In this document: positions 18,523-27,546 of the stretch, piece after piece
How positions within the stretch are numbered: position 1 is the first letter of the stretch
Layout of the letters: each line of letters starts with the position of its first letter
From: CBDDLD01 sp965250025
GTDB lineage: Bacteria; Bacteroidota; Bacteroidia; Flavobacteriales; Flavobacteriaceae
Direction: 5' to 3'
NCBI GenBank assembly: GCA_965250025.1
Contig: OZ252283.1
Span: 3,224,001-3,288,000, forward strand
DNA length: 64,000 bases
The notes under the pieces: generated by a model
Database searches by the model: none
What the model saw: the letters and a program-made list of their open reading frames with translations, nothing else
What the model was told of the DNA's origin: nothing
Program-made: the position numbers and the translations under genes

Positions 18523-19768
18523 TTTCGGAAATCGTTTCTAGCTGAAATATTTTCTGGATAAGTTCTAAGCTTTGATCAGAAGTGTTGCTATCCTCTCTAA
18601 GATGATGTGCTAACTGATTCGTTATTTTTTGAATTAAGTTATTACTTATCAACTCAGCCTGTGCTTCATTAAAATCGTCAATTTTCTTTTTTTGATTGCT
18701 GATCTCCAGATTTTTAATGTCGTTTAACTTATGCTTGATCGCCTGAATTGTTGGCACAAATCTTCGGGTATCTAACCATGCATTAAAGTCTGATTTCACC
18801 TCTTCAATAATGCTTTCAGCTTTAGGGATATACGCTTTTCGCTTCTCTAAAGTATCGTCCGTTATTTTTGCCAAATCATCTAAATGTACCAAACTTACAT
18901 TTGGTAATGTTTTGATGTCTTCATTAACATTCTTTGGAATTGACAGATCCAACACCAACAATGGTTTTTGGGTGTCAATTAATGACTTGTATACTGTTGG
19001 CTGATGTGCTCCGGTGGCTACAATAACAATATCCGATTGATTGATCTCTTGTTGTAAATCTTCAAAATCTTTGACCAAAACATTAAACTTCCCTGCAACT
19101 TCCTCTGCCTTATCTTTTGTTCTATTGATCAATGTGATATGAGAGTTTTTGGTGTGTTTTACCAAATTCTCACAGGTATTTCTACCGATTTTGCCTGTGC
19201 CAAACAGTAGAATATTTTTTTCAGATATGTCTTCTACAGTATTCATGATATACTGTACAGAAGCAAAAGATACTGATGTCGCTCCTGAAGACAATTCTGT
19301 TTCTGTTTTGATTCTTTTACTGGCCTGAATTACAGCATTGATTAAACGCTCAGAGAACGAATTTAATAAGCCTTGTCGTTTGGAGCGTCTGGCTCCCGAC
19401 TTTAACTGACTTATGATTTCAAAATCACCAAGAATCTGACTATCTAAACCAGATCCTACTTTGAACATGTGAGAAATGGCTTCTTTATTCTTATAGATGT
19501 AGGCTACTTTTTGAAACTCTTCTACAGTGCCAACCGTGTTATCACAAAGTAGATGAATGAGTTGATATGGATGCTCAGCAAAGCCATACAATTCTGTTCT
19601 GTTACATGTAGAAATAACGACCAAGCTCTCAATGTCCTCTTCTTTTGCCTGATGCATTAAGCGCTCTACAGCATCTTCTGAAAGACTAAAATGCCCTCTG
19701 GTTTCAGCATCAGCTTTTTGATAGCTTAACCCTAAAGCATAAAAATATGTATTTTTCTTATGTTGCAT
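18515..19768 (-). CDS. hemA: Glutamyl-tRNA reductase
   Basis: First committed enzyme of C5-pathway haem synthesis; reduces glutamyl-tRNA to glutamate-1-semialdehyde with NADPH. The catalytic C55 sits in VVISTCNRTELYGF. The NADPH-binding fold begins at LLFGTGKIGRNTCENL (about 180), and a C-terminal dimerisation helix region follows. It is 417 residues, standard for the family. It is the first gene of the minus-strand haem run and is divergent from an AraC-type regulator across 195 bases, with a TACTTTTG -7 box upstream. hemL, the next enzyme, is not in the window. Confidence 0.96.
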   Translation of the reverse strand: MQHKKNTYFYALGLSYQKADAETRGHFSLSEDAVERLMHQAKEEDIESLVVISTCNRTELYGFAEHPYQLIHLLCDNTVGTVEEFQKVAYIYKNKEAISHMFKVGSGLDSQILGDFEIISQLKSGARRSKRQGLLNSFSERLINAVIQASKRIKTETELSSGATSVSFASVQYIMNTVEDISEKNILLFGTGKIGRNTCENLVKHTKNSHITLINRTKDKAEEVAGKFNVLVKDFEDLQQEINQSDIVIVATGAHQPTVYKSLIDTQKPLLVLDLSIPKNVNEDIKTLPNVSLVHLDDLAKITDDTLEKRKAYIPKAESIIEEVKSDFNAWLDTRRFVPTIQAIKHKLNDIKNLEISNQKKKIDDFNEAQAELISNNLIQKITNQLAHHLREDSNTSDQSLELIQKIFQLETISENA

Positions 19769-19802
19769 TAGCTCGTTTACCTGACTCGAGAATTAACGTC
19801 AA

Positions 19803-19810
19803 CAAAAGTA
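19803..19810 (-). promoter_or_regulatory. Putative -7 box of hemA
   Basis: On the minus strand this reads TACTTTTG, an exact TAnnTTTG match, 34 bases before the hemA start. No good -33 element was found. Confidence 0.5.
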
Positions 19811-19941
19811 ATTTTGTAACCTTTAAAAAAATAACGCTAGAAGAACATAAAATATCGTTTGTGGTTTTTTAATTTACTTTTTTACTATTCTATGATAAAT
19901 GTCATATTTTTACAGTGTTTACAAGGGTTATTCTTATATTA

Positions 19942-19960
19942 ATTTAGAACAATTCTAAAT
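19942..19960. promoter_or_regulatory. Palindrome abutting the AraC-type regulator gene
   Basis: Perfect arms ATTTAGAA / TTCTAAAT (19942-19949 with 19953-19960) around CAA, ending three bases before the ATG. The core TTTAGAACAATTCTAAA resembles the sites at 37243 and 44144. Confidence 0.55.
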
Positions 19961-19963
19961 AAC

Positions 19964-20869
19964 ATGAAATTAGAAATGGAAAATTCAGCAAAAAAAAGTG
20001 TCGCCAGAGGTTCATTTGATGAAACAGATATTGAAGAAGGGGTCTTTGTCCTTACTTACAAAAATGATAATAAGGCGGTTACTGTTTTAGAACGCGATAT
20101 TGATAATTCGTTCATTCAATTTCATTTTTGCTCTAAAGGCACTGCCGCTTTTGTATTCAATGGTGGCAATTATACTCTAAATATTAATGAAGAAACCTCA
20201 CTGTTGTTATACAATCCCCAACGGAGTTTACCTATCCATCTTGAAATGCAGCCTAACTCCTGGCTGGTTTCTGTAATCATTTCCATTAAAAAATTTCACG
20301 GCTTGTTTTCTAAAGATGCTACTTACATTACTTTTTTAACCGATGAGAATAAAGAAAAAAAGTATTATAAAGATGGTAAAATCTCACCGTATATGTCCGT
20401 GGCATTGAATCAAATGATTAATTACAGTTTTAATGCCTCTATAAAGCAATTGTATTTTAAAGGTAAAGTCTATGAATTATTAAGCTTGTTCTTTAACCGC
20501 TCTGAAGATGCTGATATTGAACAGTGTCCTTTTTTAGTGGATGAAGTTAATGTGGCAAAAATTAAGAAAGCAAAAGACATCATTATTGCACAAATGGCCG
20601 AACCTCCCTCATTACAGGAATTGGCTAATACTATAGGTTTAAGTTTAAAAAAGCTCAAAGAAGGTTTTAAACAGATCTATGGCGATACGGTTTACAGTTT
20701 TTTATTCGATTATAAAATGGAAGTGGCCCGAAAACTTCTGGAATCGGGCAAACATAATGTCAATGAGGTTGGCCTTAAGGTTGGCTACAGTACAGCGAGT
20801 CATTTTATTGCTGCGTTTAAAAAAAAGTACGGTACTACGCCTAAGAAATATATTTTAAGCAGCAACTAA
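19964..20869 (+). CDS. AraC-family transcription regulator next to haem genes
   Basis: A 301-residue regulator. The N-terminal half (about 1-190) is a sensor-like beta-rich domain without a clear cupin metal motif. The C-terminal part (about 200-300) is an AraC double helix-turn-helix, with LQELANTIGLSLKKLKEGFKQIYG and VNEVGLKVGYSTASHFIAAFKKKYGTTPKKY. The C-terminal arrangement is like PchR-type iron regulators, which bind a siderophore. It is divergent from hemA and lies one gene from hemH, so control of haem or iron genes is a fair guess, not shown. The start may instead be the ATG at 19976, which would leave room between it and the palindrome. It converges with the TraB/GumN gene with only one base between them. 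Confidence 0.88.
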   Translation: MKLEMENSAKKSVARGSFDETDIEEGVFVLTYKNDNKAVTVLERDIDNSFIQFHFCSKGTAAFVFNGGNYTLNINEETSLLLYNPQRSLPIHLEMQPNSWLVSVIISIKKFHGLFSKDATYITFLTDENKEKKYYKDGKISPYMSVALNQMINYSFNASIKQLYFKGKVYELLSLFFNRSEDADIEQCPFLVDEVNVAKIKKAKDIIIAQMAEPPSLQELANTIGLSLKKLKEGFKQIYGDTVYSFLFDYKMEVARKLLESGKHNVNEVGLKVGYSTASHFIAAFKKKYGTTPKKYILSSN

Positions 20870-20870
20870 A

Positions 20871-23800
20871 CTAATAATCGTAGTAGTCATTATACCCGCC
20901 TTTTAATCGCTTACGGTCCTTATATGCTGCCAAATCTATTATTTCAGCATATTGTTCTTCTATCGATTTAGTTTCATCAATCTTTACGCCGGTATTATCG
21001 GTTTTGTAATAGTACCTAACAACAATATCTGAACTTCTTCTTGGTTTTATAAAAGCCATGGCATGAATGAAGCTTGAATTTCTATAATCGCCATGCTTCT
21101 CTACTTTAAAAAAATACATCAATGCATTTTGCCCTTTATCTGTTCTGAATTCGCGAATTGTTACAAAGCTCAGAGAATCCTTATCCTCATCAAAACGCGC
21201 CATGGTCCTTAATTTTGATTTAACAAATTGCTTTTGATCCATGTCTTCCAAATCTACTTTTTTTAGTAAATCATAATCTTCAAGCTTCTGTAATAATACG
21301 TACTGATTATCTTCATTCCTTAATGTTTTCTCTTTAAGCATCAATGGTATAGGCTCATTAGCCTTTACCAACAACACATAGTACATGGTTAAAGCAATTT
21401 TATTATCGCAATTCAGTAGTTTTTCAAAGAAGTCTCTTCCTTTTTTCTCTTTTCGAAATGGAAAAATAAGCTTGACATAATTGCTAAGGCCTCTAGAATA
21501 CGAGCTATATCTGGATGATTTGCTCAGGCTGCGTTTAATCTCTGTTTTTCCATCATTTATGAGCTGTTCTTTATGTTTTGAATATAACTTAGGTTTGATC
21601 AAACTACTATCTTTCAATTTTGACAACAGATTATATATAGGCTGTTTATATTCTTCTATGGATGTGAACTTTAACAAATCGGGGAATAAGGTTTGCTTCA
21701 ATGCCAAGGAGTCTTTCTTACCATAACTATAAAATATACTGCCTATTCTGCTTGAACTTAATGGCAAGTCCTTGTCCATTAAATCAATTAAAAGTTTGTA
21801 TGATGCTGTTTTATTAGCATCTAATAAACCGTCCAAAATTGTAATTTGTGCTTGAGGATCTGAATAGGAATCTATATACAGCTGCTTTATAAATGGCAGA
21901 TTGTTATCCAAGTCCAATTTAATGATCTCTTTTATCAAATACGATTTTATTTTTAAACGCTCTTTGGGGAAATCATGAGTCTTAAGCAACTGAATCATCT
22001 CCTTTACATTATGTTTCTTAAATTTTATAAGATCATAAGAGGCTAAAGTGATACTGTCATTATCTTTTAATGCTTTAAAAAAGAGATTGGTCTTATCGGC
22101 AAGAACGTTTTTCCCTAATAAGGTATCCATAGGACTAAAAGAATCGTAAAACTCAGTTACAAACTTAGAAGGTCCACTGATAGAATCTATCAGTGTTTTG
22201 AGTTGAAATAAAGTCCCTTTTTTGAGGATATTCTTAATTAAGATATTCTTAGCACTGGTTGAGTCCCAATATTTAAACGTATACGTATATATATCATCAT
22301 TATTGGATTTTTCTTTATCCGAAATATTATACTTCTTATAGTAAACGTACCTGTTTTTTAAACTTATACTGCGTTCTAATTGTGTCCATAAACTGTCTAT
22401 GTTATGAAACATTTGTAAGTCGTGATACTTGGTTCGGTTAATAAAAATCTGCTCATTAGCTTTACTGGTATAAACGGTTTCTTTCTCTTTTTCTTCATAA
22501 TCCTTTTCGTCAGAGTTATCATCATAACTGTAATTATTATAAAGGTTAGACATTGGCGGCTTTATATTGGTCTTCACATTAAAATGTAAAGCCGTATCCG
22601 TAACCTTTTCAAATCCGGTATAATCAATATCATTGGTTTTAAAGGATTTGAAAAAATCAGCAACTTCATTATTTTCATTTTTACCTACATGCCCCAGCAG
22701 ATAATAGGTGCCATCTTTTATGATGGTTTTCAGAAACAATCTTTTTTGGGCCACAGAATCTACTATTGCCGAAGACTCATAAGTTTTATAATCTCCACGT
22801 TTAAACCCTCCTTTTTCTTCTTTCAATTGATACATTTTATAAAATGCATGATGAAAGTACTTGGCCTCAAAGCTGTCTTCCTCTATGTAGGATACGTCAT
22901 TATATGGTGCTTCCTGTAAAAAGTAATAGGATCCGTTACGAAACCCCTGTATAACCTTCTTACCTGCATTTTGCATGTTATCAGTAATATAATATTCCGG
23001 GAAATCCACTTGAAACTTTTTTTGTGGTGCAATGAATATCTTAATTTCGTTCGTCTTCGCCTTAAGCCGTATCGAATCAAAAACTTGATCTTTATGTTTT
23101 AATACAAAATCACTTTTACCTGCAAATTTTACAATGATCATTTCTAAAGGTGTTTCGTATATATGATATTTTTGAAACTCTCCTTTTTTTGTTCGGTTAA
23201 CAATACTTATTCCGGGGTAAGGCTCTTTTAATTGTGTTCTTTCAATAATATCTCCTGGTATATCTTCATACAGCAACCGGTCTATTTCCTTTAATGTAAT
23301 ATGATCATTTTCATTTGGTAAATAAAGATATCTACTTATTCTATTGATGGTAATGTAAGCCCCATTGGTCATGTCAGGATCTAAATAATATTTTTGTCCC
23401 GCATAAGAGAACTCTCTCAGTTTATCATAGGTATTTAAAGATAAAAAACCGTCTGGTGTGCTGTTTAGCTCAAGATTTGGTTTTACAAATAAGCTATCTA
23501 ATTTTGTTTTTTCGGCCTTACTAAACTCCGTTTGTTTAGAGGTAAACGACTCTACCGTATAACCTCTTTCTCTGAGCATATTTATCATGCCGTGCTCTCC
23601 CGGTAAATGTGCAGCACCAACACCTGCAAAAACCGTTTTTTTTGGCATTAGCTCTTCCAAAGCTATTACCATATTTTCATTTCGTTTATAGAGCATATTT
23701 TCCCGGTAGTATTCTGTATTAACTCCTGCTCCTATAGAGTCTAACAGGTCTAAATTTCTATCCCTGTATAAATTTTCCTGTATGAGATAAGGGTTCTCTT

Positions 23801-24386
23801 TTGAAAACAATTTTTGAAGCCATGGCTCGATATCTTTTTTCTCTGCATTATATTGTGCTTTTGCAACCAAGTATCTTGACTCTTCCAAATCTTCAAGACC
23901 AACAATTTCTTTTTTATTCTTTTTTCCAGCCTGAAAAATGAACATGTCCAAATAGGTTTCTTCTTCAAAATTATCAGAAACGTTATTCTTTCTATACAAA
24001 TAGCTATTGATCACATTATTATCCATCCTTATAGAATTCCTAATTGCCATTTCCTTAGGATGATATAGTTTAAAAAGTGTATTATAAAAGTCGCCTCTGA
24101 AGTTATTGTAAGCACCATATTCGTTCATCATCATTTCATAGTTAAACTCCGGCCATGTTGTGGGGTCAGATTCTAAAGCAATGCATTCACTTTCGTTCAA
24201 AGCTTTATAAAACACGTCATCTAACCTAAAGGCTACTTTTTTGCTTACGTGCATGGTTCCATATAAATACGAAGGTTTCTCAAGACCATTACCTGAGATC
24301 TTCCACAACAAACTTTGGTACTTCTGTTGGGAAAACGAAAATGAAAAAACCACTAAAAAAAGTATAGAAAAAAAGAATTTATGCAT
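20871..24386 (-). CDS. Giant TraB/GumN-family protein with long uncharacterised C-terminal region
   Basis: A 1171-residue exported protein. A signal peptide (about 1-19) is followed by a TraB/GumN (Tiki-like) domain to about residue 290, recognised by LLWKISGNG, SYLYGTMHVS and the GVGAAHLPGEHGMINMLRERGY block. The family of about 300 residues includes proposed metalloproteases related to Tiki. Here 880 further residues follow, with no domain I can name; they are rich in Lys, Asp and Tyr and look alpha-helical in the last third (repeated leucine-rich helices from about 760), possibly a HEAT-like solenoid. The gene stands alone between the AraC gene and hemH. No T9SS tail is seen; it ends in a tyrosine-rich YNDYYDY. 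Confidence 0.75.
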   Translation of the reverse strand: MHKFFFSILFLVVFSFSFSQQKYQSLLWKISGNGLEKPSYLYGTMHVSKKVAFRLDDVFYKALNESECIALESDPTTWPEFNYEMMMNEYGAYNNFRGDFYNTLFKLYHPKEMAIRNSIRMDNNVINSYLYRKNNVSDNFEEETYLDMFIFQAGKKNKKEIVGLEDLEESRYLVAKAQYNAEKKDIEPWLQKLFSKENPYLIQENLYRDRNLDLLDSIGAGVNTEYYRENMLYKRNENMVIALEELMPKKTVFAGVGAAHLPGEHGMINMLRERGYTVESFTSKQTEFSKAEKTKLDSLFVKPNLELNSTPDGFLSLNTYDKLREFSYAGQKYYLDPDMTNGAYITINRISRYLYLPNENDHITLKEIDRLLYEDIPGDIIERTQLKEPYPGISIVNRTKKGEFQKYHIYETPLEMIIVKFAGKSDFVLKHKDQVFDSIRLKAKTNEIKIFIAPQKKFQVDFPEYYITDNMQNAGKKVIQGFRNGSYYFLQEAPYNDVSYIEEDSFEAKYFHHAFYKMYQLKEEKGGFKRGDYKTYESSAIVDSVAQKRLFLKTIIKDGTYYLLGHVGKNENNEVADFFKSFKTNDIDYTGFEKVTDTALHFNVKTNIKPPMSNLYNNYSYDDNSDEKDYEEKEKETVYTSKANEQIFINRTKYHDLQMFHNIDSLWTQLERSISLKNRYVYYKKYNISDKEKSNNDDIYTYTFKYWDSTSAKNILIKNILKKGTLFQLKTLIDSISGPSKFVTEFYDSFSPMDTLLGKNVLADKTNLFFKALKDNDSITLASYDLIKFKKHNVKEMIQLLKTHDFPKERLKIKSYLIKEIIKLDLDNNLPFIKQLYIDSYSDPQAQITILDGLLDANKTASYKLLIDLMDKDLPLSSSRIGSIFYSYGKKDSLALKQTLFPDLLKFTSIEEYKQPIYNLLSKLKDSSLIKPKLYSKHKEQLINDGKTEIKRSLSKSSRYSSYSRGLSNYVKLIFPFRKEKKGRDFFEKLLNCDNKIALTMYYVLLVKANEPIPLMLKEKTLRNEDNQYVLLQKLEDYDLLKKVDLEDMDQKQFVKSKLRTMARFDEDKDSLSFVTIREFRTDKGQNALMYFFKVEKHGDYRNSSFIHAMAFIKPRRSSDIVVRYYYKTDNTGVKIDETKSIEEQYAEIIDLAAYKDRKRLKGGYNDYYDY

Positions 24387-24500
24387 AATTCACTTGATCT
24401 GTATGTGTAAAGATATCTAATTCATAGAAACCACAAAATGTTTGCCAAAGTACAGTAAAAATCTAACGTTTTGAGTCGTTAACTATTGCAATAAGAGTTG

Positions 24501-24508
24501 TATTTTTG
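24501..24508 (+). promoter_or_regulatory. Putative -7 box of hemH
   Basis: TATTTTTG fits TAnnTTTG exactly, 17 bases before the hemH start. Confidence 0.5.
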
Positions 24509-24525
24509 TATTTGAAAAAAAGCGT

Positions 24526-25566
24526 ATGAAAAAAGGGATATTATTAGTCAATCTGGGATCACCCGACAGTCCTCAACCAAAAGACGTTAAAAAGTATTTG
24601 GGTGAATTTTTAATGGATGAACGTGTTATTGACGTACCTCTTTGGGCTCGAAACCTTCTGGTGAAAGGTATTATTCTCAATACCAGACCTAAAGCATCTG
24701 CTAAAGCCTACCAGAAAATTTGGTGGCAGGAAGGCTCACCTTTAATTGTGATTTCAGAGCGTCTTAAAGAAAAATTACAACATAAGGTTAATTACCCTGT
24801 TGCATTGGCTATGCGATATGGTAGTATGACCATAAAAAAAGGATTGCAAGAACTTGTAGATAAAGGTGTTGATGATGTTTTATTAGTTCCGCTTTATCCA
24901 CAATTTGCAATGGCAACTACAGAAACCATTTTGGTACTTGCGGAAGAAATAAGAGCGGCACATTTCCCTGATATTAAAATTAGTGACTTACCTGCTTTTT
25001 ATAATGAGCCCGATTACATTAAAGTACTATCTGAGAGTATTGCCAGACATCTTAAAGGCAAGACTTATGAACACCTGTTGTTTTCTTACCATGGTGTTCC
25101 TGAACGTCATATTAGAAAAAGTGATGTTACAAAATCGCATTGTAAAATAGATGGTAGTTGTTGCAATACCCCTTCCAAAGCACATGAGTTTTGTTACAGG
25201 CATCAATGTTTAGAAGTTACCCGATTAGTTGCAGAGTATCTTGATTTGGAAGCGCATTCTTTTTCTTCATCATTTCAGTCTCGCTTAGGATTTGATCCGT
25301 GGTTAAGACCATATACAGACCGAACCATTGAACGGTTGGGAAAAGAAGGGATAAAAACCATGGCCATTGTAACACCCGCATTTGTAAGCGACTGTTTAGA
25401 GACTTTAGAAGAAATCGCTATGGAAGGTGAAGAGATATTTCATGAAGTTGGTGGTGGCGAATTCACTACAGTACCATGTTTAAATGACGATGACGAATGG
25501 GTATCCTTATTAGCCAAATGGACCGACCAATGGGTAGATTCTGAAACTTTAGTGAAACATGGCTAA
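24526..25566 (+). CDS. hemH: Ferrochelatase
   Basis: Inserts ferrous iron into protoporphyrin IX, the last step of haem synthesis, at the inner membrane's cytoplasmic face. Conserved features are LLVNLGSPDSPQ at the start, the active-site histidine in FSYHGVPERH, the SFQSRLGFDPWLRPYT block, and the acidic VSDCLETLEEI segment. The chain contains cysteines in SHCKIDGSCCNTP, which may be an insertion or cluster-like loop; some bacterial ferrochelatases carry a [2Fe-2S] cluster, but its presence here is not shown. The gene overlaps the MATE gene downstream by 8 bases. Length 346 residues is normal. Confidence 0.96.
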   Translation: MKKGILLVNLGSPDSPQPKDVKKYLGEFLMDERVIDVPLWARNLLVKGIILNTRPKASAKAYQKIWWQEGSPLIVISERLKEKLQHKVNYPVALAMRYGSMTIKKGLQELVDKGVDDVLLVPLYPQFAMATTETILVLAEEIRAAHFPDIKISDLPAFYNEPDYIKVLSESIARHLKGKTYEHLLFSYHGVPERHIRKSDVTKSHCKIDGSCCNTPSKAHEFCYRHQCLEVTRLVAEYLDLEAHSFSSSFQSRLGFDPWLRPYTDRTIERLGKEGIKTMAIVTPAFVSDCLETLEEIAMEGEEIFHEVGGGEFTTVPCLNDDDEWVSLLAKWTDQWVDSETLVKHG

Positions 25567-26914
25567 AGTTTTATCGCAAGACCTTGGCACACAACCTATA
25601 GGCAAGTTACTTATAAAACAAGCTGTTCCTGCATCTATTGGTATTTTGGTAATGTCATTGAACATTCTGGTCGATACCATATTTGTTGGAAATTGGATTG
25701 GTCCTAATGCTATTGCGGCGATTAATGTTGTTCTACCTGTTTCTTTTTTTATTGCAGCCTTGGGAATGGCCATTGGTGCCGGTGGCTCTTCCATAATATC
25801 CAGGGCAATAGGTGCTAAAAACCCTAAAAGGGCTTTAAGAACATTTGGAAATCAAATTACACTAACCTTAGTGCTAACTGTAAGTTTAGCGGCTCTTGGT
25901 TTGGTTTTTATTGATGAAATTATTCCTGCTTTTGGCGGTAAAGGAGGTATTTATGAACCTGCTGAAATTTACTATACCATTGTACTTTATGGTGTTCCTT
26001 TTTTAGCACTATGTATGATGGGTAATACCGTAATAAGGGCTGAAGGCAAACCAAAATTTGCCATGTATGCCATGATGATCCCATCCGTTGGAAATTTAGT
26101 TCTGGATTATGTATTTATTAATGTTTTGGATTATGGAATGTATGGTGCTGCTTGGGCAACAACAGGATCCTATATGCTTTGTTTAGCATTTATTATATGG
26201 TTCTTCTTGTCCAAAAATTCAGAATTAAAAATTCAGAATTGTCATTTTGGATTGGACTTGTCCATCGTAAAAGAAATCGGTTCGCTCGGTTTTGTTACCT
26301 TATCCAGACAGGCCACAGTAAGCATTACCTACTTGCTAATGAACAATATTCTGTTCAATCTGGGCGGAGAGTCTTCAGTTACTGCTTATGCTATTGTTGG
26401 AAGAATGCTAATGTTTGCCCTTTTCCCTGTCTATGGTATTACTCAAGGGTTCTTACCTATTGCCGGTTTCAACTATGGAGCAGAGAAGTTTAAACGCGTG
26501 AGAGAAAGTATTTTAACCGCTATTAAATATGCCGCTTTGTTGGCGACATTGGTTTTTGTGTTCTTGATGCTTTTTCCGGAGAGCATTACAAAAATGTTTA
26601 CTCAAGATGAAACTGTTTTTACAGAAACCCCCAGCGCAATGCGATGGGTATTTGCTGCCACACCAATAATAGCCATACAGCTAATAGGCGCTGCTTATTT
26701 TCAGGCCGTTGGCAAAGCCATACCTGCACTTCTATTGACCATAACACGGCAAGGTTTGTTCTTTATACCCTTGATCTTAATTTTGCCTAAATACTATGGA
26801 GAGTTAGGCGTTTGGATGGCATTTCCGATAGCAGATATCCTTTCAACAATAGTTACGGCCTACTTTTTAAATCGGGAAGTCAAATTAAACTTAATGTCAG
26901 AAGCTGAGGTGTAA
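25559..26914 (+). CDS. MATE-family efflux transporter
   Basis: A 451-residue inner-membrane protein with twelve predicted hydrophobic segments arranged as two homologous halves, as in NorM/DinF multidrug and toxic-compound exporters driven by Na+ or H+. Typical features are the early SLNILVDTIFVGNWIGPNAIAA and the mid-chain VTAYAIVGRMLMFALFPVYGITQGFLPIAGFNYGA. It overlaps hemH by 8 bases and is followed by hemJ after 37 bases. Its place between two haem genes suggests a role in exporting a porphyrin or a toxic by-product, but that is only a guess from context. Confidence 0.93.
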   Translation: MAKVLSQDLGTQPIGKLLIKQAVPASIGILVMSLNILVDTIFVGNWIGPNAIAAINVVLPVSFFIAALGMAIGAGGSSIISRAIGAKNPKRALRTFGNQITLTLVLTVSLAALGLVFIDEIIPAFGGKGGIYEPAEIYYTIVLYGVPFLALCMMGNTVIRAEGKPKFAMYAMMIPSVGNLVLDYVFINVLDYGMYGAAWATTGSYMLCLAFIIWFFLSKNSELKIQNCHFGLDLSIVKEIGSLGFVTLSRQATVSITYLLMNNILFNLGGESSVTAYAIVGRMLMFALFPVYGITQGFLPIAGFNYGAEKFKRVRESILTAIKYAALLATLVFVFLMLFPESITKMFTQDETVFTETPSAMRWVFAATPIIAIQLIGAAYFQAVGKAIPALLLTITRQGLFFIPLILILPKYYGELGVWMAFPIADILSTIVTAYFLNREVKLNLMSEAEV

Positions 26915-26951
26915 TTTGTAATTATTAATTTAGAACGATGAAAACCAACTT

Positions 26952-27500
26952 ATGGAATATTACAATTACATAAAATCTTTACATCTCATTTTTGTGATTA
27001 CATGGTTTGCCGGTTTATTTTATATTCCAAGACTTTTTGTATATCAAATCGAAGCATTTCATAAACCTTCTCCTGAAAAAGAAATACTGGGAAAACAACT
27101 GAAGTTAATGTCTAAACGTTTGTGGTATATCATTACTTGGCCATCAGCTATATTGGCCACTGTTTTTGCCATTTGGTTATTGGTTTTAGTTCCCGGATGG
27201 TTATCTCAAGCATGGATGCACGTCAAGCTTCTATTTGTAGTTTTATTAATTGCTTATCATGTTAAAACTCACGTGTATTATAAACAGTTGCAAAAAGATA
27301 TTGTGAAAGTGTCTTCCAATTTTATGCGCATATGGAACGAAGGAGCCACTTTTATCTTATTTGCAGTAGTCTTTCTAGTTATACTCAAAGACGCCATGAA
27401 TTGGGTGTTTGGTGTTATTGGAATTGTTGTTTTAGGTATTTTAATTATGCTTGGGTTTAGGCTATATAAATCGATTAGGTCAAAAAATCCTGATGCTTAA
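26952..27500 (+). CDS. hemJ: Protoporphyrinogen IX oxidase, HemJ type
   Basis: A 182-residue integral membrane protein of the CopD/HemJ family that oxidises protoporphyrinogen IX to protoporphyrin IX in many bacteria that lack HemG and HemY. H11 in LHLIFVITWFAGLFYIPRL is the conserved N-terminal histidine, and there are four to five membrane helices with a conserved Arg/Trp-rich RLWYIITWPSAILA segment. It fills the step between HemF and HemH, both in this window. The leader shares a 14-base sequence with that of the AraC regulator at 19964. The family call is strong; activity is inferred from the family and the missing alternatives nearby. Confidence 0.92.
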   Translation: MEYYNYIKSLHLIFVITWFAGLFYIPRLFVYQIEAFHKPSPEKEILGKQLKLMSKRLWYIITWPSAILATVFAIWLLVLVPGWLSQAWMHVKLLFVVLLIAYHVKTHVYYKQLQKDIVKVSSNFMRIWNEGATFILFAVVFLVILKDAMNWVFGVIGIVVLGILIMLGFRLYKSIRSKNPDA

Positions 27501-27546
27501 AAAGTGGCTTAATTATTGCTATATTTAAGCCATTACAATCCCCTCT

